Origin: Ecdyonurus torrentis
Lineage: Eukaryota > Arthropoda > Insecta > Ephemeroptera > Heptageniidae
Reading direction: 5' to 3'
DNA: 64,000 nucleotides
Assembly (NCBI GenBank): GCA_949318235.1
Contig: OX439136.1
Span: 11,470,313-11,534,312 of the forward strand
The notes beneath the pieces were generated by a model that was not told the DNA's origin, did no database searches, and worked only from the letters and a program-made list of their open reading frames with translations. Numbering within the stretch: position 1 is the first letter of the stretch; each line of letters opens with the position of its first letter. Below, piece after piece: positions 11,142-24,132 of the stretch. The position numbers were made by a program, and so were the translations under genes.

Positions 11142-13923
11142 TGCAAAATTTTGGACAAATGTTTATAAGCCCATAAGCATTATTAATACAAATATTTAAT
11201 TATACACAATTTTATTTACAAGTTCATTAAGAATTAAATAAAGTAAAAATATAAATTTAGTGCATGAAAACATCGTTTATAAAGATATTTTCTGGTAAAT
11301 AGTTTTAGGAATGTAATAAATTTAAATCAGTTTTTAGAGCATAAAATGTTATAAAATTTTAAAATTTAAACACTTAAAATACTTGCTTCTTTAATTTAAA
11401 TTTAGCAAATTCCTTTTTAAAATGATTAAGTGTACATGTATAATATGACATTACAAAAATATTAAGTAAAATTATTAACATTTGAAAAGGAAATACTTAA
11501 AATTACTTCTTTTTTTTTTATGTATACCCACATTCTGTATCCGAAAAATGTGTTATATTTGCCAAAAAATTTGCAATTTTTTGATATTTTATTTTTAAAT
11601 TTTCACATAACTTGTCAAGAAAAAGAGTGACAGCCGTGTGTTAACTAGATTAATTTTTTTAACACGATGCACCTGTGTCCATCTTTCTAAATAAAAAATT
11701 GAGTTTATATTTTAAAAGAATTTTTATGGTTAAGGTAGCCAATTATTAAAAATAGATTTAACTAAAAATAATCTTCATATTATAGGGATAATTATATATT
11801 TGATTAAAATAATAAACAATTAAAATTATATACATATTAAAAATTTATCATTATTTTAAATAAATAATAAAAATCATATTTGATTGTATATAGATTTCTA
11901 ACAAAAAATAATTATTTTATATTTTATTTATTCTAATAAAACTGAACTGATAAATTTGAAAGAATGCTGATTTCAGAAAAACTCTGAATTATAAAATTTA
12001 TCGATTGTGATTTTCTTTTTTTTTTTTAAATCTTGACATAGCATAAGTATCGTGAAAAAGTGTGTATTTCTTATTAAAATATTTTGAAATACAGTTTAAA
12101 AGTAATAATAATAAACAAAAAAACTAACGCTAAAGGATAGGAAATGTACAGAAAACCTCAAAGTTTTTCCCACGCGCCTCGTCTAGTCGATAACCTCCCT
12201 TGCAATTCCTTCCAAAAATGATCTTACAATTAACCGATTATTATTAACTAATGCATTCGTGTACTTTTTTTTTTTTTTTTTTTTTTATTATTTTTTTTTT
12301 ATTGTGTTTTAATGCTAATATTTTTGTTTTTCATTGAAAAAACTTTAAAAGAAAACTAAAATGGAAAACATGGATTTATTAGCCAATTTCAAAGAAAACT
12401 ATAATGTAAAAAAATAAATATATTATGAACAATAATAATAATGTATATAAAGACACAAAACGATCAAGTAAATCCATTCACAACAACAACATTACACGAC
12501 GATGCCATGTAAAAACTGGGCCAATTGCCAGAGAACAAAGTTTTAAGTACCCTAAGTTAACACTCCAATATAAAAACAAAAGATAATTTTAACTTTACTG
12601 TCAAAATATACTCTTTAAATTTCATCGTGAATATTTTTATCTCTGAGAAATATTTTTTTAAAGAAGACAAAACGTCGGCAGATAATAATATTATAATACC
12701 ATTGTTATCTACATTTTTTCTTCGTCTTCTTCTTCAATTTAATGGTAATTTGAGATATTTTTTTAATGATTTAGTTTATTATTATTCCTATATGTTTCAG
12801 TTTATATGTCAAGCTGTTTTCTATAAGTTTAAAATATGAAAATTAATTTAATATATTTTTTCAGTAAAACCATTGAAGAAAAAAAAAAACGCAGATAAGC
12901 AATAAAATTACTTCATACCAGTGAAATCATTTTTATGTTTTTTATTTTATATTTATTTTTACGTTTAGTAACCTAAATCATTTAAAAAAGTACCATATTT
13001 GTTTAATTAAAATTTCTCGGTCCCATAGTTACATAGCTTTTGCTCAAAAATAAAGCTTTAATCGTGGTCCTGTAATAAATACTAATAAATAGATAAGGAA
13101 AATATTTCCTTGGTAGGGTTAGGTGTAAAAAGTCGGCCAGACAGCTTGTTAGGCGTAAATCTGGCCTTTAAAAAAATAATAATAATGAAGATTATTTCAT
13201 AACGTAACGTATAACTTAATCCAATCTGACCTAATTGAATTTGATTTAATTATATGGTTCTCCCGCCGTTTTTCAGCGTGCTTTTGATTGGTAATACGTC
13301 ATCATCGGTAATAATCATTCAAAATTGTTATAGTTAATATTATTGTTAAACAAATTTGTAAAGTAACTGAACTATGTACAGTATAGGTATGACATTATTT
13401 ATTATTGGTCTAAAAATATTTAAAAATATATATACTTTGTTCAAAGCTTAAAATATATATATATATACAAATTGTGAAGTTTATATAAATGTTAAAGTTC
13501 ATATTATATTTGTACTATTTTGTACACATAACACTCCAAACTAAATTTTTTGGTTTTTACGTATATATACAAAGACAAAAGATAAACATAAATAAGTTGG
13601 ACAAAAAAAATATAATACTCGGTGACTGAACTTGCTATATGTATACACAATAGGATAATAACACTTTAATCAGTTAGGTGTGAAATAATTACTATTCACT
13701 GAAACATGAAAATATATCGTTTAATATGTGTTGTGTACACATTTCTATCAGCAAACATGTAATCTAATTTAGAATGCTTTAGCTCTGTATAAACGATCAA
13801 TATAAAATGAAACTTATTCTATATATACATAAAAACGTTTTTAACTATATTTTTTAACTATAAATGTTATTACAATTTCATGTACATAATTCATTTTAAA
13901 ACTATTTTTCAGCACATAACTTT

Positions 13924-13926
<3 letters not shown>
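11142..13926. other. AT-rich stretch with no supported gene
   Basis: Poly-T at about 12265-12286. A short family D fragment (CGATAACCTCCCTTGCAA) near 12188. A GC-richer patch at about 13255-13320 has an acceptor-like CCGTTTTTCAG followed by a 19-codon open frame, too short to call. An ORF at 12627-12839 lacks an ATG and is compositionally AT-noise. Confidence 0.4.

Positions 13927-14013
<87 letters not shown>
13927..14013. repeat. (CT)n microsatellite
   Basis: About 43 uninterrupted CT units, among the longest here. Confidence 0.97.
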
Positions 14014-14015
<2 letters not shown>

Positions 14016-15304
14016 TTTCTTTAAATTGACGTTTAAGATTGAATTTTTATAGAACACATTTTAGCAACAAAAAAAATAATAATAATAATAATAATAAAAA
14101 CTTTATACATCCTGTGTTTTTATTGATAATTTCCTTGTTATACGTACGTTATAATTGCATTTTAGTTTTTATACCTTTTAGATATATAAAATAGTTTAAA
14201 ACAAGAATGTTGAAAACTATTTTCATTAAAAAACATTTATTATATACATCAGTATAGTACATAGTAACGATAAAAAGTATGAAAAGAAATGTTTGAAAAG
14301 AAACTGAGTAAAAAAACAACAACATACTTTACAAATTAAAAGCTTTTATAAAAAGAGGTAAAAATTAAAATAATTCAATATAAAATTAAAAAAATTATGA
14401 AATTCTGTCAAGAATGCCCTTAATATAAAATATTAACTATCTCTAGTGACCGAAATAAATTAGTTATAAAATTTCCCAACATTATTACTAAAATTACATT
14501 AAGAAACCATTTGATGCTCCAGTAATTTTCCATATTTGCAGAAAAACATGCTGATTGCGGGGAAAAAGTTGTATTTAGGTCATTTTGTCTGCTAAACTAA
14601 TGGCTCAGTTCAGTTCATTTCTTTGCAATATAAACCTCCCAGTAAATTTCTCCAGGGTAGAAATAAAATAATGTTAACGTTGCAATCTTATATAACTACG
14701 TATTATTAAAGAAGATGTCAATTTCTATAATGACTTTATATTATGATGCAAATAGTGTTGTTTGTAAACCCCTGTTTTCTTATTACAAAAAGTGTGAATT
14801 AAATTCGAAAAAACGTAGTGTATTGTCATTTTATAGCAGATAACAGGGTTTATGAACATTAGTATGGTGCATTTTATGTAAAAGTTTAAAGATAATTCAT
14901 AAATTTTTACTTACAAATTTTAAAGCATATCGGTCCATTCAAATATATGCATAATTCTTCACTATTTTATTATATCAAATAAATAAGCGTATTTTTCAAT
15001 TCTGTTTTTCTTTCCTATGAAAACAGTTTACATTCTACTACATTGAAGTATATAGATATATCTAAAGTAGATCTATTCTGAGTATTCTGTAAAAATAGAG
15101 ATACTCGAAAACAATAAATTACATAATTTATGATGTATTTATATCGATATAGCATAAATGCTAACAAATTAAAACACAATTAAATGATCTACAACATAAT
15201 ATTAATGCTCAAAATAAATAAAAACAGTTGTAATGTAAAATAGTAAAGATTATGATGTATTGAACAAATTGTGTTGAAAATGAGCAAGCATAATTATTTA
15301 TGTG

Positions 15305-15475
15305 TTTAGGTTTTGTACAGTATGTAAAGTAAAAAATTGAGTTCTATTGGCTTAAGATCATGCAATGCGATCAGATGGAGTATTCAGTGTAGAAAGAAAC
15401 CCCATCTAAATGCATGTTTTTCGTATTTGCCAATAGAGTTCAATATTTTAGTAAAAAGTTGTACGCTTAATAGGA
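15305..15475 (+). repeat. Dispersed repeat F, copy 1 (fold-back)
   Basis: GAGTTCTATTGGC and GCCAATAGAGTTC form inverted ends around CATGCAATGCGATCAGATG. The reverse-complement words CATCTGATCG and AGCCAATAGAATTCAATA recur at 47190-47255. The ORFs overlapping this repeat on both strands are not genes. Confidence 0.6.
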
Positions 15476-15814
15476 AAAAATTTGGATTCATGCTGAAAAA
15501 TATAATGTTTTGTAAGTTACGTAAACTTTGTGTGGAATAAAGTACGAGCATAATATTTGTATGCAGTGTTAAAAGCAGTCTTGGGATTTTCGAGAGCGTT
15601 TTCGAACAGCACACGCACTGGAACAGTTAGTATGCGTTTTCGTATGGATTTTATTATTATTATTATTTTAGGTGGTTGAGTGTGTTTGATGAATACTCGT
15701 TTGACAGCTCAAAACTTCAATCACTATATTGCAATATTTAATTTTTGGTATTAAGAATTGAATTAGTTATAATTTATAATAATTAAATAAATTAGTTTTG
15801 TTGGTGTAAATCTA

Positions 15815-15828
15815 GGGGGGGGGGGGGG
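15815..15828. repeat. Poly-G run (14 G)
   Basis: An isolated G homopolymer in AT-rich surroundings. Confidence 0.9.
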
Positions 15829-16497
15829 AGATTTCAACCATTTTCGTTATTTATACAATTAAAAATATATGAATAAAGTTGTTGTTTTCTAATTTATTAT
15901 TATTATTTTTTTTAACAACATAAATTTAAAAACATTACATTGCACGAACTGTTTCAATCGAATAGCTCGCTATATGTACGAACATGCAAAAAGTTCGAAA
16001 TGTTCGTGTTTGAAAGAAATTTCAGTTTTTTTGAACTGTTCGAGTTGAATTAAAATGGTGTTCGACGTCAGCACTGTTTCAAAGAAGAAGAATTTTTTTT
16101 TTGCATTTACCTACACAAAGTTATATTATTTTAAGTTTTTGCATTTCAATTTTATCGTTATTTCTATGTTGATCTAAAATTTTCATCATAATATTTTCTA
16201 AGCTTTTCTTCTTGTTTTTTTTTTCTTTTCATTTGAGAAGAGCTCCCAATAACGCTGGCTTCTGCATCACTTCACAATTCAAATTGAAAATATTGGAAGC
16301 ATCACTACACAATGCACAAGTTTTTATTTCTGAAAACACATAACATCTCTTATATTTTTAACAAGCGTTTTTATTATTATTTATATTACTTGAAACAAGA
16401 ACTATTTTAACTTTTAACACTGCACGCATACTTTAAAATTATATCAATAAATAAAATACAATGTGGTGATGGTTACTTTTCGATCTTTTTGCTTCAG
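15829..16497. other. AT-rich stretch, no gene seen
   Basis: It holds several TTCGAA/GTTCGA-type words around 15960-16060 but no recognisable element or ORF. Confidence 0.4.
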
Positions 16498-16681
16498 AAT
16501 GAAGCTTCTACAATTTACAAATTTTCAAAGAATGAACGATCTACATTTTACAGAGTCGCGGCTACCTGGTGCTTCTGTGCTATAATTATAAAACAAGTGT
16601 GACATCTCCAGGTAGCCGTAAATTTGCTAAGTGTAGATCGGTTATTCTTCAGAAATTTATTAAGTGTAGAAGTTTCATCTT
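16498..16681. mobile_element. Palindromic MITE K
   Basis: The left arm (AATGAAGCTTCTACAATTTA, then GAACGATCTACATTT and CGGCTACCTGG) and right arm (CCAGGTAGCCG, then GTGTAGATCGGTTATTC and GTGTAGAAGTTTCAT) are imperfect inverted repeats of about 80 bases around a short loop. Single copy here. Confidence 0.7.
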
Positions 16682-17751
16682 AACGCGAGAAGCTCGATTT
16701 GGGTATGACCAAGAAAATATTCAGTTCAACAACAAAAAAAAAGTTTAACTTTCATCACTTGTGACACAAATTTATCAGTTTTGTAGTACATTCTTTATGA
16801 TTCTGTAAATTTATATATAGTATCTAACAGTTTAAATTCGAAACATTAAGAGATGCTTTTGTTGCACAGTAACAAATTGATAATTGACAAATTTTAGAAC
16901 TTTCCATGACAAATTTTCAAAATTAATATATTAAAAATTTAAAATAATTATAATAAATAAAAATAATAATCTTTTAGTTATTGTACGTTCTTAATTTTTT
17001 TTTTTTTTTTAAATTACTAGATAATAACTAAATAAAAATTGTTTTTGTAAAACATTTCATCAAACATTTTGATGTAAATGTGTTTTAATTATTATATTAA
17101 ATTTTAGAAAAAAAGTAAATAAATAAAAAAACTGAAAAAATTATTGAAAAAGTTAATAACAAACAAGTTAAAGTTATAATTAATAAAGTTAGAAAGTTTA
17201 TCGCACAAGTGCAGTAGTTATTTTTTTTTTTATTTGATCTGGTAGTTTATGAGGGTATATGATGAGATCGATTTTATATAATATATAACAAGTCAAAGGA
17301 GAGAAACGTAAACAAAGTCAAAATTACGATAATGAAAATAAACTTGTGTTTAAGAACGAACTTCATAGAGAATGTATGAATATTTATGCAATATTCTGCT
17401 TTGTTTTCTTACTTTCTTCAAATATTGATTAAAATGGACTTGAAATTAATTTTCTTTTTGATATTATAAAACTCAAAGAATCATTAATCATTGAAAAGAA
17501 TAAGGTTTAGTATGCTTTTAAAATTATTTTCGAACACTGCTTTCTCACTTTCAGAGTACAATAAAATTAATACTGTGTAATTACTGATTTTTGTATATAT
17601 TTTCTTTTTTTCTTGTTTTTAGAAAATTACTTATTTTCATTTTGGTTTCCCTCAAATGTATAGAGAATTTTTTTAACATTTTAAGAATGTTAATGTTAAT
17701 ACTGTACAAAAGAAAATATAAATCCAAATTGTTAAAAATGTTTTTCTTAAC

Positions 17752-17792
<41 letters not shown>

Positions 17793-18012
17793 ATCCCCCT
17801 AACCCCCTGACATGAATATTTTTTCATCTCTTTTTGTTTTTGAATAATTAGCAAGTCTGCCCTATAAAATGTAGAATATATCAAAAATCGGAATGAAACT
17901 TTGTGACGAGGTCCAATCAGTACATAAATTGCATACAATTTTTTTCATTGTGTATATTTTCTGAAATATTTTGGCCCATAAAACGTGTTGAAATAGCAAG
18001 GTATATAAGTTT
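16682..18012. other. AT-rich stretch with poly-A
   Basis: About 36 A at 17756-17791; the short ORFs on both strands here run through this homopolymer. No gene seen. Confidence 0.5.
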
Positions 18013-18240
18013 TCTTGTAATGTAGCTTATCGGTTTAGCGCGAGGGGAGATGCTAAGCTAAGGGTCCCCTAATTTAACATTATACGCTTATGGGGAAAAA
18101 CACCTTTTTTGTAATTTATGAGAAAACTACTCCACTGATTGCGGAGAAATTTAAATGAGAAATACTAGACATGCTTTTACGTGTTTTTAGCCATAATAAT
18201 TTCTAACAACAATTTAAACTGATAATCTCCATTGCAACTC
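18013..18240 (+). repeat. Dispersed repeat D, copy 1
   Basis: It contains ATCGGTTTAGCGCG, GCTAAGGGTCC, CTAATTTAACATTA and CGCTTATGGGGAAAA, all of which recur inverted at 22235-22475. Confidence 0.75.
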
Positions 18241-18559
18241 AATTAAAATTCACTGCTGAAAACCTGTTATACAACTAATGAATAATGAATATTAAATAAA
18301 AAAAATATTATAGTGTTTAAATAAGAATCAATCTACCTATAGAGCCTTATTAGTTGAACTTTCGAAAATAATAAGCACAAAAATAGCTGAAAATTGACAA
18401 AATACTTATGAGGAATACACATTAGCTTGTTCTGTAAAGTATAATAGTGAATATCATTTACAGAACAAAATAAGACACATTCATTGGTTGGTCTTTTTTT
18501 TTTTTGAGCCGATAAAAGTGAGTCGCATGTTGAGCATTGAACTATTTATTTATTTTTTT

Positions 18560-18740
18560 GAAGTTTCGTTCATTATTATTAGGTCTTAAGTTTTAAATGA
18601 AGAAATAACAATGATCAACCATATATATATAATATAAACGTAGTAAACAGGTAGTAACGTCATGATCAGATGATTTTAATAAAGGAAATTTTTCGAAGCC
18701 GGCTCAAGAGTTGTGTGTAGTTTATATAGAACGAACTTAT
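18560..18740 (+). repeat. Dispersed repeat N, copy 2
   Basis: Inverted match to 5097-5270 through TAGGTCTTAAGTT, CAATGATCAACCATA, CGTCATGATCAG and TTGTGTGTAGTTTATA. Confidence 0.7.
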
Positions 18741-19249
18741 ATGTATTAAATTATTTTAAATGTTACTGTTATCTATGATTATTTTTCACGATATTTGCAT
18801 TGAAATTACGTTTTCTTTTCAATTTTCTTCTTTCTTTAAAATAATGCTCTTTGAAATGAAAAAAAAAAAATTAAATATACATTTATAGGGTACATTATCT
18901 CTGCTATACCTCTTGTTATCTTCATTGTTTCCTTTCTTACGTATTGATTTTCAGTTTCAAGTTACAGTATAAAAAAGTAAAGTATCCTGTTTTAAAACGA
19001 CGTAAATTGAAAACTTCATGATAATAATTTATGTCTATTTAGCGGATATTAAATTTTCATATACAATACATTATTCTTTCTATATAGTTCAATATTTTAT
19101 GAAGTTTATTGTTGCTAGAAGTTTTACTTTGAAAATCATTTTATATACAGTATAATATAAACAAAAATATATATAATGGCATTCTAAAGTTCAAACTGTT
19201 TAATATTATATAGTATAATATACATAGTCAGTCAGTAAATTTTAATATT

Positions 19250-19481
19250 GTGCATCGATCTTGTTGCGCAAAAAAGGCCTATCTCGTATTTTGTCAGGGA
19301 AAGCAAAAGGCCTATCTCGTTTTTTGTCAGTGGAAGCAAAAGGTCTATCTCGAGCGCCATCTCCATAATGTTCGGAAACGAGATAGGCCTTTTGCTTCCA
19401 TTGGCAAAAAAACAGATAGGTCTTTTGCTTCCCCTGACAAAATACGAGATAGGCATTTTTTTCGCAACAAGATCGATGTGC
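19250..19481. mobile_element. Fold-back element H with internal tandem units
   Basis: A nearly perfect inverted repeat of about 105-base arms ending ATCGATCTTGTTGCG/CGCAACAAGATCGAT. Each arm holds tandem units of roughly 35 bases built on GGCCTATCTCGTTTTTTGTC followed by GGAAGCAAAA. The centre is GCGCCATCTCCATAATGTTC. The three overlapping ORFs on both strands are by-products of this symmetry. Single copy in the window. Confidence 0.8.
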
Positions 19482-19535
19482 ACCATTTGGTCCTAGGATA
19501 ATACAAATTATTATTTTTGCTGAAATAGTTTAAAA

Positions 19536-19812
19536 AGGGTAATCAGCTACTGTGAGATTTGACTAAAAATTTGTAAAGAAAAATCTGAAACTTTCCACAG
19601 TGATGCATTCAGATCAGATATATCTTCAACAATTTAGAAATTTTGGGGGCTCACCATACTAGATTTTAAATTATGAATTTTGGCAGTTTTAGTCCCATAA
19701 GAGGCCATGTTTATTTCAATAATAATTTTTTCTCTTATCTGATGTTCATGAGTTCTGAGAATTTTATCATAGCTGTTACTTTTAACTTTTAAATGTCATC
19801 ATAAAGGTTAGA

Positions 19813-19848
<36 letters not shown>

Positions 19849-19860
19849 TGAGATACAATC
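19536..19860 (+). repeat. MITE family G, copy 1
   Basis: Shares TTTTATCATAG, CTCTTATCTGATG, AGTCCCATAAGAG and AGATTTTAAATTATGA with copies at 31590 (inverted), 35704 and 63159. It ends in a run of about 28 T (19816-19843) and sequence GATACAA. Confidence 0.75.
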
Positions 19861-20224
19861 TATCTAATTATTAATCTAAACCATGGATCTAAACTCTTAA
19901 ATATTATTTTTAAATCTGTGTTTTTAAATCGCAATTACAACAACTCTTATTTGAGCGATATTTGGATTTATAGTTTTAAATTTTCTTGTTGCTCATAAAT
20001 AGTATTATTCTCAATAAAAAATAATCATAACGTATTTATATTTTATCAATTTTCTCTTGAATTTTATAATAAATATGAAAATAAAATATATTCTCAATTA
20101 TGTAATTTAGTGAAAGGAAAACTTTTGAAATTAAAATATTGTGTTTATAAATTAAGTAATTTTAGTGAAATTTTGTCAACATAAATTTTAAAATAATTTT
20201 AACATTATATGTGTAACACTATTA

Positions 20225-20320
20225 ATTATTATATTGTACTCACTGTACTGTAAAACAATTGGGTTAAATTGAGAGGCTGTACGCCTGATTTCGCCCAATA
20301 AAAGCCGTTAATTACTATTA
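20225..20320 (+). mobile_element. Probable 3' end fragment of a second LINE
   Basis: AGAGGCTGTACGCCTGATTT followed by CGCCCAATAAAAGCC and a tail of TTAATTACTATTAATTATTATT looks like a LINE 3' terminus with AATAAA and an A/T tandem tail. No coding part is present, so this is inference from structure only. Confidence 0.35.
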
Positions 20321-20745
20321 ATTATTATTGCTATTTTATTATAATATATTACAAAGGAAATATGTTATGTACTTTTAGTTTTTAATTTATAACTTACGTC
20401 AGAAGTATTGATAGGTAATTTTAATCAAAGCTAGTTCTAACTTTTGAAAATAATTAATGGTTGATTAAAAATTCATATCTTTCATGATATTTAATTAAAA
20501 TATGCTACATATATTACGTTATAATTATGGTACTAAAAAGAAATGCATATTCTCTGTTATTTCAACCATGAATAGTTGAATACCATATTGAAACACCAGC
20601 AAAAAGTAATTGTAATAATTCATATAGTTTGTCTTTGAGTCTGTAAAAACTGACTATATAGGTCAAATAAAATTTAGAGCTTAAACCAATGTGTTTATTA
20701 TATCGTTACTAACAAGATTTTCACCGAACAATGTGAATTTCTTCT

Positions 20746-21050
20746 CTTTAGGCGTAGAACACCTTGAACAAAAAAGTTGCGTAATGTCCTAACAATCCTA
20801 AAAATCAACGTTGATTTGGCCGGAGTCATTGATTTCTAATTTATTTTCCATTCACAAAATGCCGCTGCCGGTCACTGACGTCACAGCTTGCGCGCGTGGA
20901 CCAGGCGAGCTGTGACATCAGTGACCGGCAGCGGCATTTTATGAATGGTAAATAAATTAGAAATCAATGACTCCGGCCAAATCAACGTTGATTTTCAGGT
21001 TTGTTAGGATATAACGCAACTTTTTTGTTCAAGGTGTTCTACGCCTTTAA
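20746..21050. mobile_element. MITE family B, copy 2 (full length)
   Basis: A palindrome of about 300 bases with ends AGGCGTAGAACACCTTGAAC and its complement, the right end followed by TTAA. The arms contain AAATCAACGTTGATTTGGCC, and a GC-rich centre includes TGACGTCA at 20876 and a GCGCGCG-type core. This is the best preserved copy. Family E begins immediately after it. Confidence 0.9.
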
Positions 21051-21360
21051 AGGATGTGTGCGCATGATGTCATATAATAAATACGCTTTGATGCTATAAT
21101 TTAGCAATGATTAATATTGCTTTAGCATATGACAAACGTATGTTTTTGCTGTTTTCTTAGGAAAATAAGTAATTTTTTGTCATTATTATTATTCTCACAT
21201 ACTTAAAAACCTAATTCAACTTATTTATAGCATCAATGCTCTTAAAAAAAGTTGCTTAATATTTTTAAACTAGCAAAATTTGTCATTTTCCCATTTCAGC
21301 CCATGTTATTTAGTACTCACTTATGGCGTTAACTTTAACATGAATGCAACCGACCTTTAG
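21051..21360 (+). mobile_element. MITE family E, copy 1
   Basis: It begins GGATGTGTGCGCATGATGTC and continues with AGCAATGATTAATATTGC, then ACTTAAAAACCTAATTCAAC, matching 42371 and 48909 in order and orientation. It directly abuts MITE B2. Confidence 0.8.
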
Positions 21361-21663
21361 AAAGGCAATTGCAAGTATCTCCTATCATTTTGTTTCAAAT
21401 TTATTTTATTTTAAAAAGGTTACTAATGAAATTTATTTATACAAGTTTTAAAAAATATATTTTATATTATTATTATAATATTAAAAAAGTATATTTTGCA
21501 CATCCTACTCATTCTTATAATTGAATCACTATTTTGTGAGTATAATAGCATACGATTTTTATCGTCCCTAGTCGTACTTTTAAAGAAACAAAATCGACCC
21601 ACAGCTTCAAAAATCTGAACAACCAACTAAATTAATAAAAAATTAAACTTTAACAGAAAATAA

Positions 21664-21667
<4 letters not shown>

Positions 21668-21723
<56 letters not shown>

Positions 21724-21742
21724 TCTCTTTCTCTTTCTCTTT
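21668..21742. repeat. (CT)n passing into (CTTT)n
   Basis: About 24 CT units degrade into TCTT units at the right edge. Confidence 0.95.
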
Positions 21743-22149
21743 CACAAAATAAGACGTAATTCTACTTGTTTTACATTCTAGTAAATAACAACTTATACGC
21801 ACTTAACTATTCAAATATAAAATAAGTTTTTATATATGGATCATAATACTGTAAAATTAAAATAATTATTAGTATATTTAGTTTGATATACGTACTATGT
21901 CATGTGTGTGTTTTCAAATCAATTCCAATTATGAGACTTGCAAGTTTAGACTAAAAGTTAATTTTATAGTATTAACAAATGCTCATTTCACTGATTAAAT
22001 TTTATATCTATAGCTTCAAAAATTATAATTATTGACCCTCTTCCCCTTCCCCCCAAAAATAACGCTTTTTTTTTTTTAATAATTTTGGTGATATTGATTT
22101 CCTAATTTATTTATGTAAAATTGACTTATATTTTAATAACTTACATTTT

Positions 22150-22475
22150 TCTTTGTTCTAGGTGAGTTAACTTGTTCAGATTATAATTCCTGAAATCCAG
22201 TTGCTTGTAAGTACAAAAAAGACGAAGGAAAAAGTAATTTGTATTGGAGGTTATTGGTTTAAAAAATTCTTAAGAAATTTCCATGGCTTAAAACAAGTAA
22301 AAGTATGTCTAGTATTTCTTATTCAAATTTCTCCAAAATCGGTGGAGCTGTTTTCTCAAAAAAAATCGCAAAAAGAGGGTTTTCCCCATAAGCGTAATGT
22401 TAAATTAGAGGACCCTTAGCTTTCACCGCGTCTCCCCGCGCGCTAAACCGATAACCTCCATTTTTTTACAATGAA
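22150..22475 (-). repeat. Dispersed repeat D, copy 2
   Basis: Inverted copy of 18013-18240. The 73-codon ORF at 22201-22419 lies inside it, has no ATG, and is therefore repeat-derived rather than a gene. Confidence 0.75.
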
Positions 22476-22830
22476 AATTTAACAGTATTCATAGATACGT
22501 GATATAATATTTTACTAGATATAATCTTATAATAGAATATGAAAAACATTATGATGATGACTTTAATTTTTAATTTCCGTGTAACATTTCATTTAAAAAA
22601 AAAGTACCACAAAAGTTAATAATTAAATCAAGATTTCTACAAGTATCACATTATCAATATCACATTATCATAATATAGCATTCTCTGTATACCTTTTTTG
22701 GTTGCCGTCAAAGTTAAATTTTAACATAATAATAAAAATTAAAAGCATATAAAAACTACATAAGTGAAGTGAAAATATTTTAGCAAGTGATTAAAATTAT
22801 TAAAAACTGCGCATAAAACTTTTGTTTTAA

Positions 22831-23145
22831 TTAAAGGCGTAGAACACCTTGAACACAAAACTTGCCTAATATCCTAACATACCTAAATATCATCTTTAAT
22901 TTGCCTGGAGTCATTGATTTCTAATTTATTTTATATTCACAAAATGTCAGTTGCGGGTTTACTACGTCACAGCTCGCCTGGTCCACGCGCGCGGAAACAG
23001 GCGAGCTGTGACGTAATAAACCCGCAAGTGACATTTTCTGAATAGAAAATAAATTAGAAATCAATGACTCCGGTCAAATTAAAGATAATATTTAGGTATG
23101 TTAGGATATTAGGCAATTTTATTTCAAGTTGTTCTACGCCTTTAA
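22831..23145. mobile_element. MITE family B, copy 3
   Basis: TTAA-bounded palindrome with ends AGGCGTAGAACACCTTGAAC and its complement. The centre is CACGCGCGCGGAAACAGGCG; the TGACGTCA motif is decayed to TGACGTAA. Confidence 0.88.
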
Positions 23146-23245
23146 GTGAAAAAAAAATATATAAATATTATATTGCATAAGTGCATTTTACTGCAATATA
23201 AAACTCCATGGTACATATTTGCATACATTGGATTGAATTACTAGC

Positions 23246-23404
23246 ATGTACGATATTATATATTTTCTAAAGCCCCGTGGTGTTCTCCCGTCCATCTCAC
23301 GAGACCAAACTTTGTCGTTAACATTTTTTACAAATCATCTACTCGACTGCGCGTTAAAATTCGTCCCTTACACTCAGCGCTCTGTTACTGCCTTTGATGG
23401 CTAA
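23246..23404 (+). CDS. Candidate 52-codon ORF in a GC-rich island
   Basis: From an ATG at 23246 a frame stays open to TAA at 23402-23404, including FLKPRGVLPSISRDQTLSL and LKFVPYTQRSVTAFDG. The island (about 23275-23400) has much higher G+C than its surroundings. The minus strand of the same island has an alternative reading as a terminal exon (23354-23400). Base composition does not decide between strands. It could also be an old transposon fragment. No family recognised. Confidence 0.25.
   Translation: MYDIIYFLKPRGVLPSISRDQTLSLTFFTNHLLDCALKFVPYTQRSVTAFDG
23354..23400 (-). CDS. Candidate terminal exon joining the exon at 24133
   Basis: A strong minus-strand acceptor (TTTCATTCCTTTTTTAG, ending at 23401) is followed by two bases and 14 codons (IKGSNRALSVRDEF) to TAA at 23354-23356. 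It needs a phase-1 upstream exon, exactly what 24133-24213 supplies 732 bases away, giving the junction EDT-T-IKGSNR. The splice join is inference. The plus-strand ORF 23246-23404 competes for the same bases. Confidence 0.35.
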
Positions 23405-23651
23405 AAAAGGAATGAAACTTTTTTTTTTCTACTTTATATTTAATTGATAATGACATTTTTGTGTCAATTTTATAACGGGTCACTAAATTAATTTAATTGA
23501 AATTGCGTAATTTTTTTGTCAAGTATAATATTTTAAGTAATTTTTGGGGTTTATTTTTAATATTACTTTATATTTTATGGTAAATATAATGCTATTACTT
23601 TATTTATGCACATATTTAATTTGAAATTTAAATTTAAATAATAAAAAATAA

Positions 23652-23692
<41 letters not shown>

Positions 23693-24066
23693 TATAATAT
23701 AATCTGAAACAATTTCTGAATGTTAAATTCTTAAGGTTTGATAAGTCAATAGATTGGAAATTAAAGTAGACCTCTTTTTTCAAAAAAGTTCAATTTTGTA
23801 CAAGTTATCAGAATTCGTCAAACGTGTGTAAAAATGATTAATGCCTATAAATACTTAATAATAAAATGAAGATGAACTGTCATTAAGAAGATAAAAATTT
23901 TATTTGCGTGGAAGTTACAGGGATTTCCAGACGAAAATAATTATTTTTTCAATATTTCTTGACTTTTTTTTTTTAATTTTTTTTAATTTTTTTTTTTTAC
24001 AGAAATTAGTCACATATGGCAATACCATAAAACAGAAACATTAAATGACATTAAATGTGTGCTTTG

Positions 24067-24095
<29 letters not shown>
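24067..24095. repeat. Poly-A run
   Basis: About 29 A inside the putative intron between the two minus-strand exon candidates. Confidence 0.9.
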
Positions 24096-24097
<2 letters not shown>

Positions 24098-24132
24098 GTC
24101 TGTCAATAATAACAAGATAATAAGCTACTTAC

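Noticed and set aside
12425..12595. 55-codon plus-strand frame beginning MNNNNVYKDTKRSSK
   Set aside because: Low complexity, no splice signals; consistent with chance in AT-rich DNA.
19232..19501. Three overlapping ORFs of 82-84 codons
   Set aside because: They read through a symmetric fold-back element on both strands and share the same repeated peptide; none has independent support.
22201..22419. 73-codon plus-strand ORF
   Set aside because: It lies within dispersed repeat D and lacks an ATG.
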